In this document: positions 41,445 through 48,395 of the stretch, in pieces
Layout: each line of letters begins with the position of its first letter
How positions within the stretch are numbered: position 1 is the stretch's first letter
Origin: Homoserinimonas aerilata
GTDB lineage: Bacteria > Actinomycetota > Actinomycetes > Actinomycetales > Microbacteriaceae
Direction: 5' to 3'
Length of the DNA: 64,000 bases
NCBI RefSeq assembly: GCF_006716125.1
Contig: NZ_VFOM01000005.1
Location: 1 to 64,000 of the forward strand
Position numbers and translations under genes: made by a program
The notes under the pieces: model-generated
Databases searched by the model: none
What the model was told of the DNA's origin: nothing
Seen by the model: only the letters and a program-made list of their open reading frames with translations

Positions 41445-43673
41445 ATGCCTGACTATTCCAAGAACAAATCCTCTGCGGGCAAGAAGTTCGACGCCCCCAA
41501 GGGTGCCGGCAGCCGCAGCGCCAGCCACCGCGGACACCGCCCCGACAGCGCGCCTGCGAAGAAGCGCTGGAATGCGGATGACCGTGCCACGCGCACAGGC
41601 GACAGCCGCCCGTCGACGGACCGTCGCCCCGACTGGTCTCCCCGCGAGGAGGCCCCGGCTCGCACCCCGTACGGCGATCGCGCGAACCGCTCCAGCCGCC
41701 CGGGTGCCGAGCGGCCCACCTACGGTGACCGTCCGAAGCGTTCCTTCGACGACCGCCCGCAGCGTTCCTTCGATGAGCGCCCGCAGCGCGATGGTGGTTT
41801 CGAGCGTCGTGAGCGCCCCGCATATGGTGACCGCGCGAACCGCACGGAGCGCCCTGCGTACGGCGACCGTCCGCAGCGTTCCTTCGACGACCGTCCGAAG
41901 CGCGATGACCGCCCGCAGCGTGACGGTGGCTTCGAGCGTCGTGAGCGCCCGGCGTACAACAGCGACCGCAGTGGGCGTCCGTCGTACAACGACCGTGGCG
42001 AGCGTCCGGCGTACAACAAGGACCGCACCGAGCGTCCCGCATACAACAAGGAGCGCCCTGCGTACGGTGACCGCCCGCAGCGCTCTTTCGATGACCGTCC
42101 CAAGCGCGATGGCGGTTTCGAGCGTCGTGAGCGTCCGTCGTACAACGATCGCAGCGAGCGTCCGTCGTACAACGACCGTGGTGACCGCCCGGCCTATAAC
42201 AAGGATCGCGGCGCCGATCGTCCCGCCTACAACCGTGGTGAGAGCCGCACGGAGCGTCCGTCGTACAACGACCGCGCCGCCCGCACGGAGCGCCCTGCGT
42301 ACGGTGACCGCCCGTCCTACAACGACCGTCCGTCCTACAACGACCGCCCGTCCTACAACGACCGTCCGAAGCGCAGCTACGACGAGCGTCCCCCGCGTCG
42401 CGAATCCGACCTCTACCCTTCGCGTGACGCGAAGCAGCACTCGGGCCCGCACGAGGATGTCGTGCTGGAGCGTCTCGAGGCGCAGGTGCTCACCGCGGGT
42501 GAGGTAGACGGCAAGACGTTCGGCGATCTCGGTCTGGGCGACAACATCACGCGCCAGTTGGCCGCGATGGGTGCCGCGGCACCGTTCCCGATTCAGGCGG
42601 CGACGATCCCTGATGTTCTTTCCGGCAGGGATGTTCTGGGCCGCGGCAAGACGGGCTCGGGCAAGACGATCGCGTTCGGCGCCCCGCTCGTTGAGCGCCT
42701 CATGGAGAACGGTGGCGGCAAGGGTCGCACTGAGGGCCGCAAACCTCGTGCGCTCATCCTCGCTCCGACCCGCGAGCTGGCCATGCAGATCGACCGTACC
42801 GTGCAGCCCATCGCCCGCAGCGTCGGCATGCACACCACGACGATCGTCGGCGGGGTTCCTCAGCAGAAGCAGGTCATGACGCTGCGCCGCGGTGTCGACA
42901 TCGTCATCGCGACTCCCGGTCGTGTCGAGGATCTTGTCGACCAGGGCCGCCTCGACCTGAGCCAGGTTGCGATCACTGTGCTCGATGAGGCCGACCACAT
43001 GTGCGACCTGGGCTTCCTTGAGCCTGTGCAGCGCATCCTGGAGCAGACGAAGAAGGGCGGCCAGAAGCTGCTCTTCTCTGCGACCCTCGACAAGGGTGTC
43101 GCCACGCTGGTGAAGCAGTTCCTGGTGAACCCGTCGGTGCATGAGGTCGCTGGTGAGGACCAGGCGTCGAGCACCATCGACCACAAGGTGCTGCTCATCG
43201 AGCAGCGCGACAAGCGTGCCATCATCGAGCAGCTTGCTGCGGGTGCGGGCAAGACGCTGATCTTCGCCCGCACGCGTGCGTTCGCTGAGGAGCTCGCCGA
43301 CATGCTCGACGATGCCGGCGTTCCGGCCACGTCGCTGCACGGTGACCTCAACCAGTCGCGCCGCACGCGCAACCTGCAGATGCTCACGAGCGGTCGGGTG
43401 AACGTGTTGGTGGCGACGGATGTTGCGGCCCGCGGCATCCACGTCGATGACATCTCGCTCGTGATCCAGGCCGACCCGCCGGACGAGTACAAGACGTACC
43501 TGCACCGTTCGGGCCGCACGGGCCGCGCCGGCAAGCAGGGCACCGTGGTGACGCTCATCAACCGCAGCCGCCGCCGCCGCATGGACGAGCTGCTCGGCCG
43601 CGCCGAGATCGACGCGACCATGCACCAGGTGACCCCGGGCGACGAGTTCCTCGACACCCTCGCCGCGCTGTAG
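41445..43673 (+). CDS. DEAD-box RNA helicase with long Arg/Tyr-rich N-terminal extension
   Basis: 742 residues. Residues 1 to about 330 are low-complexity repeats of RPxYGDRPQRSFDDRP and RPSYNDR type, strongly basic and aromatic, predicted disordered. The helicase core follows: Q-motif region, Walker A GKTGSGKT (about 401-408), PTRELAMQI, DEAD (514-517), LLFSATLD, ATDVAARGIH and HRSGRTGRAGKQG. Likely acts in cold adaptation, ribosome assembly or RNA decay. Most bacterial DEAD-box proteins carry such tails at the C-terminus, so the N-terminal placement is notable. GGAAAG lies 7 nt before the ATG. Confidence 0.92.
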   Translation: MPDYSKNKSSAGKKFDAPKGAGSRSASHRGHRPDSAPAKKRWNADDRATRTGDSRPSTDRRPDWSPREEAPARTPYGDRANRSSRPGAERPTYGDRPKRSFDDRPQRSFDERPQRDGGFERRERPAYGDRANRTERPAYGDRPQRSFDDRPKRDDRPQRDGGFERRERPAYNSDRSGRPSYNDRGERPAYNKDRTERPAYNKERPAYGDRPQRSFDDRPKRDGGFERRERPSYNDRSERPSYNDRGDRPAYNKDRGADRPAYNRGESRTERPSYNDRAARTERPAYGDRPSYNDRPSYNDRPSYNDRPKRSYDERPPRRESDLYPSRDAKQHSGPHEDVVLERLEAQVLTAGEVDGKTFGDLGLGDNITRQLAAMGAAAPFPIQAATIPDVLSGRDVLGRGKTGSGKTIAFGAPLVERLMENGGGKGRTEGRKPRALILAPTRELAMQIDRTVQPIARSVGMHTTTIVGGVPQQKQVMTLRRGVDIVIATPGRVEDLVDQGRLDLSQVAITVLDEADHMCDLGFLEPVQRILEQTKKGGQKLLFSATLDKGVATLVKQFLVNPSVHEVAGEDQASSTIDHKVLLIEQRDKRAIIEQLAAGAGKTLIFARTRAFAEELADMLDDAGVPATSLHGDLNQSRRTRNLQMLTSGRVNVLVATDVAARGIHVDDISLVIQADPPDEYKTYLHRSGRTGRAGKQGTVVTLINRSRRRRMDELLGRAEIDATMHQVTPGDEFLDTLAAL

Positions 43674-43689
43674 CAGCTGCGAACAACGC

Positions 43690-43723
43690 AAAGGCGCCCA
43701 CCCCGCACGGGGTGGGCGCCTTT
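43690..43723 (+). terminator. Strong intrinsic terminator after the helicase gene
   Basis: Perfect 15-bp stem AAAGGCGCCCACCCC / GGGGTGGGCGCCTTT with a GCAC loop, starting 16 nt after the stop codon. The A-run and T-run on either side make it usable from both strands. Confidence 0.9.
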
Positions 43724-43759
43724 CGCGTCCCGCCCCAGCCTCCTGCCGCGCGCCCTCCC

Positions 43760-43823
43760 GCGCGCTCGCTCCCTCCCGCGCGCTCGCTCCCTCCCGCGCG
43801 CTCGCTCCCTCCCGCGCGCTCCC
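43760..43823. repeat. Tandem 18-bp repeat, about 3.5 copies
   Basis: Unit GCGCGCTCGCTCCCTCCC repeated head to tail, followed by a pyrimidine-rich tract to about 43900. No coding function is apparent in this 345-bp gene-free spacer (43674-44018), which also holds the terminator and one family-C element. Confidence 0.8.
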
Positions 43824-43902
43824 GCCCCGCCCCTCTTCCTTCCCCCTCCTCCCTTTCGCGTCTCTCCTCCTCCCCCTCGTTTCTCTCTCCGCCCCCTCCC
43901 CC

Positions 43903-43976
43903 GAAAACGAGGAGGTTTTCCCGCAACAACGCGTATTCGAGGACGTAAAGTCGCGCTCGACCCACTTCGTCCTCGA
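43903..43976 (+). repeat. Family-C two-hairpin element, copy 1
   Basis: Hairpin 1: GAAAAC-GAGGAG-GTTTTC. Hairpin 2: TCGAGGACG (43937-43945) pairing with CGTCCTCGA (43968-43976). The copy at 45090-45165 has the same plan in inverted orientation; arm changes in hairpin 2 are compensated, indicating that the fold is maintained. The two copies flank the DUF559-type gene. Confidence 0.75.
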
Positions 43977-44018
43977 TTGCTGCACCCATCGCATCCGATG
44001 AGCAAGGCACGACTGCGC

Positions 44019-44891
44019 TCAGCGCGACCAAAGCCGCGCTCGTAGCGCCGTCTGGATCGTCGCGAGCGTCTCATCCCAGTGCTGAAGCACCTCGGCGCTC
44101 CCGAATCTGAGCACCACGTAACCTGCTCGGACCAGCCGGTTCGTGCGGATGCGGTCGGCGACCGGGTCGTGCCATTCATCGCCGTCGAGCTCGACCACGA
44201 CCCACCCGTCGATGACGAGATCGACGGTGTCGGGGCCGATCCGCACCTGCTGGTCGACGAGCATCCGCAGATCTTCGAGCCGCAGACGGGCGATGCTCTC
44301 GAGCCCAGACCCTGCCGCGAATGTGCACCGCCGCGCAACGCTGTGAAGCCGCACCGGCATCCGGGCCACGACGGCGGCGAGCTGCGCACGCGTCAGTGCC
44401 CCAGTGTGGACGGCGCTCTCGAGGCACGCAACCACCTGCTCGGCACTTTCCGTTCTCACAAAACGGAGAATCGCATCCTCGACGGGAACCCGCCACCCGG
44501 GCGCTGTGACGGGGTTCGGCCCCGCGTTCGCCCAGTGCCGAACGGTGCCGTGGTGGCCGAAGCGTGGCGGGGCGAAGCGATCGAGAGGGGTGAGCGGATG
44601 CTGCGGCACAGGATTAGCGTTGGGTCTGAACTGGATGTGGTTGCGAAGGTCGTCGCCGTTCCACACGCGATGCGAGCGAAGTGCCGGCGGGCCGGTGAGG
44701 CGACCTCCCGCGAGCACGGCGTCGATGGCGAGCTGGTTGGCCACGGCGAGGCCGACCCAACCGCGCCTCACCGGCAACACGTTTCCTTCCTGTAGCGCAG
44801 CGTCGATGATGTGTCTGCCGTGTCCGAGCAGCGCGAGCTGCCGTCTCCCGGCGAGACCGCCGAGGCGGGTCAGACTCGCGATGAGCGTCAT
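44019..44891 (-). CDS. DUF559-type nuclease-domain protein with AbiEi-like N-terminus
   Basis: 290 residues. The N-terminal part (TLIASLTRLGGLAGRRQLALLGHGRHIIDAALQEGNVLPVRRGWVGL) resembles the winged-helix start of AbiEi-type antitoxin-domain proteins. The C-terminal part has a Vsr/DUF559-like core: GSGLESIARLRLEDL, then VDLVIDGWVVVELDGDEWHD and RTNRLVRAGYVVLRFGSAEVL. Glu of GLES, Asp of DLVID and Glu of VELDG are candidate catalytic residues. Second protein of this class in the window, differing from the first in its N-terminal half. An ATG at 44912 is an alternative start; neither has a clear ribosome site. Confidence 0.72.
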   Translation of the reverse strand: MTLIASLTRLGGLAGRRQLALLGHGRHIIDAALQEGNVLPVRRGWVGLAVANQLAIDAVLAGGRLTGPPALRSHRVWNGDDLRNHIQFRPNANPVPQHPLTPLDRFAPPRFGHHGTVRHWANAGPNPVTAPGWRVPVEDAILRFVRTESAEQVVACLESAVHTGALTRAQLAAVVARMPVRLHSVARRCTFAAGSGLESIARLRLEDLRMLVDQQVRIGPDTVDLVIDGWVVVELDGDEWHDPVADRIRTNRLVRAGYVVLRFGSAEVLQHWDETLATIQTALRARLWSR

Positions 44892-45356
44892 GGGGTCAGC
44901 GTTGCAGCGCATCCCGCCGTGTTTGCCTGCGCTTCATCGATCTGTGCACGGCGTGGATGCTGTGTCGTATGTGGAGGAGGAGCGTCGGGCGGAGAGTTTG
45001 CTGTCGCGCGCCTCGACGCTGGCGGAGGTGCGACGCGCTCCTTGATCTCTGAGATGCGCGGATGCCGGATGCCGGATGCCGGATGCCGAAATCGAGGAGA
45101 GAGCCGCTTTGGTGTGGAAGATCATCCTCGATTGCGTGCTGCTGCGCGAAAACCTCCTCGTTTTCGGCGCGGGGCGGGGCGAGGCAGGGGTCAGGTGGCG
45201 CGGGGCGAGGCAGGGGTCAAGTGGCGCGGGGCGGGCGCGGCGAGGTGGGGCGGGCGCGGCGAGGCGGGTGCGGCGGGTGAGGCAGGGGTCAGGCGGTGAG
45301 GTGGGGCGGGTGCGGCGCGGCGGGCGGGGCGCGGCCGCGTAGCGTGCGGCTGTCGC
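44892..45356. other. Gene-free repeat-rich spacer
   Basis: Holds four tandem copies of the heptamer CGGATGC (45059-45086), a family-C element, and a G-rich tract from about 45170 with two copies of a GGCGCGGGGCGAGGCAGGGG unit. Open frames across it are artefacts of GC content. No promoter or RNA gene was recognised. Confidence 0.6.
45090..45165 (-). repeat. Family-C two-hairpin element, copy 2 (inverted)
   Basis: AATCGAGGA (45090-45098) pairs with TCCTCGATT (45125-45133); then GAAAAC-CTCCTC-GTTTTC (45148-45165). Opposite orientation to copy 1, so the pair forms long inverted repeats around the DUF559-type gene. Confidence 0.75.
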
Positions 45357-46268
45357 TCAGGCCAGCGCGAGCATCCCGGCTGCCGCGATCGCGAGTGCGA
45401 GCCCGACGATCTGCAGCGCGGTCAGCTTCTCCCGCAGCACGATCGCCGCCAGGATGATGGTGCCGGCCGGGTACATCGCCGTCAGAACCGACATGACGGA
45501 GAGTTCGCCCAGTCGCAGCCCCAGCAGCATGACCGAGTTGGCCACCGCATCCAGGGCACCGCACAGAAGCGCAAGTCTCAGGCCCGACAGCCACGGGTGA
45601 TTCGAGTGGGTGGTGGCGACCACGTCGGACGGTTCTGTGATCGGGCTGCTCGAAGAGGTGCGGCTCTTCCTGGTCGCAAGAATGGCAAGAACGGCGATCG
45701 CAGCCCACATGAGCGCGCCGTTCGCGGCACGGTTGGCGATGAGCGGCACGAGCCCCGAGTCATCCGGTGTCAGGTCGATCAGGATCATGAACACGCCGAT
45801 CAGCGCGCCCGAGCCCACCGCCATGGTGAGCGCCCTCAGTGACGGGCGCACGGCATCCTTCTCGGGCACGAAGCCGACGAGCACAACCGCGACGAGCGCA
45901 ACCCCGAGGGCGATGTAGCCGATCAGGCCGAACTGTTCGCCGCGGGCGAGACCCACCGTCATGGGCACGACCGCCGACACGAGGGCGGTCAGCGGCGACA
46001 GGATGCTCATGGGCCCGATCGCGAGGCACGCATACAGCAGAACGATGGCGCCGGCGCCGGCGATGCCGCTCAGCGCACCGAACAGCACCGCCTCGTACGA
46101 CCAGGCCCCGCCGATCACGGGCAGCGCGAGCAGCAGAACGACAAGTCCGGTGGCGGCGGCGATCGCCGTCACCCGGATGCTGCTGATGCGCTTCGAGGCC
46201 AGCCCGCCCAGGAAGTCGGCCGAGCCGAAGATGAGGGCGCCGGTGAGGCCCACGATGACAGTCAGCAT
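45357..46268 (-). CDS. EamA/DMT-family transporter
   Basis: 303 residues, ten predicted helices in two EamA halves. The N-terminal half begins VGLTGALIFGSADFLGGLASKRIS; the C-terminal half ends SVMSVLTAMYPAGTIILAAIVLREKLTALQIVGLALAIAAAGMLA, the classic DMT ending. Probably exports a metabolite. TAGCGT lies exactly 6 nt before the ATG, pointing to leaderless transcription. Divergent from the AbiE-like pair. Confidence 0.88.
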   Translation of the reverse strand: MLTVIVGLTGALIFGSADFLGGLASKRISSIRVTAIAAATGLVVLLLALPVIGGAWSYEAVLFGALSGIAGAGAIVLLYACLAIGPMSILSPLTALVSAVVPMTVGLARGEQFGLIGYIALGVALVAVVLVGFVPEKDAVRPSLRALTMAVGSGALIGVFMILIDLTPDDSGLVPLIANRAANGALMWAAIAVLAILATRKSRTSSSSPITEPSDVVATTHSNHPWLSGLRLALLCGALDAVANSVMLLGLRLGELSVMSVLTAMYPAGTIILAAIVLREKLTALQIVGLALAIAAAGMLALA

Positions 46269-46341
46269 GAGTAAACGCTACCGGCCCCGTGTCTCGAGAC
46301 CCGCCACGTGGGCCGGGACCCACGGAAGGCATCCGAGCGAC

Positions 46342-46379
46342 GAATTAATTCAACAAATACCACTAATTTGCTGTACAGT
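46342..46379 (+). promoter_or_regulatory. AT-rich promoter of the AbiE-like pair
   Basis: A sharply AT-rich island in a GC-rich window. It has a perfect palindrome GAATTAATTC (46342-46351), a half copy GAATTAG at 46380-46386, and TACAGT (46374-46379) 7 nt before the GTG. AbiEi proteins are known to repress their own promoter at inverted repeats, so these are plausible operators. Confidence 0.5.
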
Positions 46380-46386
46380 GAATTAG

Positions 46387-47433
46387 GTGACAGATGTGAA
46401 CAAGAGAGCGATCTCGACGGTGCTCGATGCGCTACCCGATGCGCTCCATGCCGTCGCTCACCCCGGCCGCGACTCCATCGAACTCGAACTGAGCGGTGGG
46501 CGTGTGATCCTGCGTCCGGTTTGGGCGGGTCAGGGGTTCCCCAGGGACCTCCATGCCGCGCTCCATCGCCTTCAGGCTGAGCCCTCCGAAGGGGTGGTGA
46601 TGGTGGCGCGTCAGTTCTCGCGAGGTGCCCGTCGGGAACTCGCTGAGCTCGGACACAATTGGGCGGATGAGACGGGAAGTGCGTGGATCAGTCTCCCGTC
46701 CGTGGTGGTGACGACGAGTGGTCGAGGCGAGCCGAAACCAAAGCCACAGCGTGAAGGCTGGACTCGGGCGTCCGCGCTGATAGCCGAGACCCTGCTCAGT
46801 GCGGCCCTGAAGAGCGGCTCGAAGCCGAACGGCCTGATCGCCACCGGAGACATGGTGGCCGAACACGCGGGAGTCTCAGCTGGCCGCACCGCGCAGGTGT
46901 TGCAGTCCTTTGATGCGCGCGGCTACACGCGCAAGGAGGGAGGCGATCGTGGCCCGACGGCGCGACGATTGCTTGCCGACTCATCTCGACTCCTCAGCGA
47001 CTGGGCTGGCTGGCACCGGCAGCAGCGGAGCGAGGGCATCCTGATGCACGCCCTCTGGCCTGGCGCCCACGACTTCGCCTCCACGGAGCTCGGTGCAATC
47101 GTGGCGACACCCGATTGGGCGGTGACGGACTGGCTCGCCGCCGACATGCGAGCCCCGATGGTGTCAGATGTGCAGACGGTCTCCGTCTATGTTGATGCGA
47201 ACACCTTCGACGCCGATCTCGAGCGTCGCGCGACGATGGCCGGATTGCGGCGCGTCGAATCCGGGGAGCGCGTGCGGCTCCTGAGGGCGGATGGCGTGGT
47301 GCTGAAGGATGCCGAAATGCTCAATGGCATTCGGGTCGTCTCCCCGATCCGGCTGTATGGTGACCTGCTGAGACTTGGGGGCCGGGGGGAGGATGCGGCA
47401 GAGCATCTGAGGAGGATCGCCATTGGCTGGTGA
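46387..47433 (+). CDS. AbiEi-like antitoxin (type IV toxin-antitoxin)
   Basis: 348 residues. Central winged-helix-like region (TGDMVAEHAGVSAGRTAQVLQSFDARGYTRKEGG, about 158-192) and a C-terminal domain ending VVSPIRLYGDLLRLGGRGEDAAEHLRR, the ending typical of AbiEi-type proteins. In known AbiE systems this partner represses the operon and neutralises the toxin's effect; the pair can act in phage abortive infection. The N-terminal 120 residues are not recognised. Overlaps the next gene by 11 nt. Confidence 0.7.
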   Translation: MTDVNKRAISTVLDALPDALHAVAHPGRDSIELELSGGRVILRPVWAGQGFPRDLHAALHRLQAEPSEGVVMVARQFSRGARRELAELGHNWADETGSAWISLPSVVVTTSGRGEPKPKPQREGWTRASALIAETLLSAALKSGSKPNGLIATGDMVAEHAGVSAGRTAQVLQSFDARGYTRKEGGDRGPTARRLLADSSRLLSDWAGWHRQQRSEGILMHALWPGAHDFASTELGAIVATPDWAVTDWLAADMRAPMVSDVQTVSVYVDANTFDADLERRATMAGLRRVESGERVRLLRADGVVLKDAEMLNGIRVVSPIRLYGDLLRLGGRGEDAAEHLRRIAIGW

Positions 47434-48277
47434 GGCTGCGCGCTCGGAACCGGCTCGACTCCTGGCGGAGAAGGCGTTGTCGAAACTCATGTCCAAGGTG
47501 GATGACGTTTCAACGATGACGGTGATCGGCGGAATGGTGCCAGCCACCCTTACGACCCGCTCTGTCGTGCCACATCAGGGGACCATTGATGTCGACATCC
47601 TGCTTGAGCTCGGCCCATTCTTCGATCGCGACGAACTCGATTTCGGCTGGCTCGAGGATGCGCTAGTCGATTCCGGATTCATCTCGCTTTCCGGCAGCGG
47701 GGGCTGGCAGTGGGAGGTCAGGATCGACGAGCTGTCGGTCATCCTCGAGTTCATCTGCGATGTCCCCGATGGTCCGGGGTTGCCGCTTCGGCTACCTGGA
47801 ACGAGGAACGTGAGTGCCCTGAACTTTGCAGGCCCCGGGCCTGCGGCGCACGACGCCATCGAGTTGGAGATCCGCTCCGCGCTTGGGGCGCCGATCACAG
47901 CTCGCTTCGCCGGCTTGGGAGGTTACCTGTTGGCTAAGGCCACGGCAGTGGTGAGCCGGGCGCTCGAGAAGGACTTCTATGATCTCGCCTTCGTCGTTCT
48001 TCGCAACGACAACGGTGGGCCGATGGCTGCAGGTCGTGCCGCTGCTGCTGCTGTTCCGGCGAATCCCCTGCATGACTTTGCCGACATCGTCAGGCAGGCC
48101 ACGGCGAAGTACATGAGCGCCGAGTCGGAGGGGCCGCTGGGGTTCGTCGCATCTTCGCTCGCGGCAGGTGACCCGACTCCCAGTGAGATCCTCGCGCAGG
48201 ATGCGGTGACGGCGATGATGCAATTCGGTGCGGCGTTCGAAGCCGACCATGCGGCGACGCGGAGAACGCAAGGTTAA
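47423..48277 (+). CDS. AbiEii-like nucleotidyltransferase toxin
   Basis: 284 residues. Polymerase-beta-type nucleotidyltransferase motifs: Gly36-Gly37 in VIGGMVP, Asp56 and Asp58 in GTIDVDI, and the family-specific Lys172...Arg179...Lys183-Asp184...Asp187 in LLAKATAVVSRALEKDFYDLAF. These match motifs I-IV of AbiEii/AbiGii toxins. TTG start supported by GAGGAGGA six nt upstream, inside the antitoxin gene. Homologues transfer nucleotides to tRNA or other targets; target here unknown. Confidence 0.75.
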   Translation: MAGEAARSEPARLLAEKALSKLMSKVDDVSTMTVIGGMVPATLTTRSVVPHQGTIDVDILLELGPFFDRDELDFGWLEDALVDSGFISLSGSGGWQWEVRIDELSVILEFICDVPDGPGLPLRLPGTRNVSALNFAGPGPAAHDAIELEIRSALGAPITARFAGLGGYLLAKATAVVSRALEKDFYDLAFVVLRNDNGGPMAAGRAAAAAVPANPLHDFADIVRQATAKYMSAESEGPLGFVASSLAAGDPTPSEILAQDAVTAMMQFGAAFEADHAATRRTQG

Positions 48278-48292
48278 ATCCTTGGAACTCCC

Positions 48293-48330
48293 TTGGCAAC
48301 GTCGGCGGTACGGGTTATCGTCACTGTGAC
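48293..48330 (+). promoter_or_regulatory. Promoter of the secreted nuclease/nucleotidase gene
   Basis: TTGGCA (48293-48298), 17-bp spacer, TATCGT (48316-48321). The perfect palindrome GTCAC-T-GTGAC (48320-48330) overlaps the start of transcription and may be an operator; no regulator is assigned. Confidence 0.6.
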
Positions 48331-48395
48331 CCCCGAACAGGGGGCGTGGCCTGCGCGCGCCGACTCCGGGCGTGCCTCGGATAGGAGACGCACTG

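Noticed and set aside
41700..42370. Regular repeats reminiscent of a CRISPR array
   Set aside because: Units are irregular, stay in one reading frame and encode the disordered helicase N-terminus; no spacers of constant length and no cas genes.
43760..43823. Tandem 18-mer as an origin or iteron array
   Set aside because: Pure GC-rich sequence without AT-rich unwinding region, DnaA boxes or a rep gene; simple slippage is more likely.
41379..43994. 871-residue open frame antisense to the helicase gene, with VRRTLRA-type repeats
   Set aside because: The repeats are the complement of the helicase's coding repeats; the sense frame has all helicase motifs.
46287..46305. Partial family-A copy (GTGTCTCGAGACCCGCC)
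   Set aside because: Only a half site without a pairing arm; not enough to call an element.
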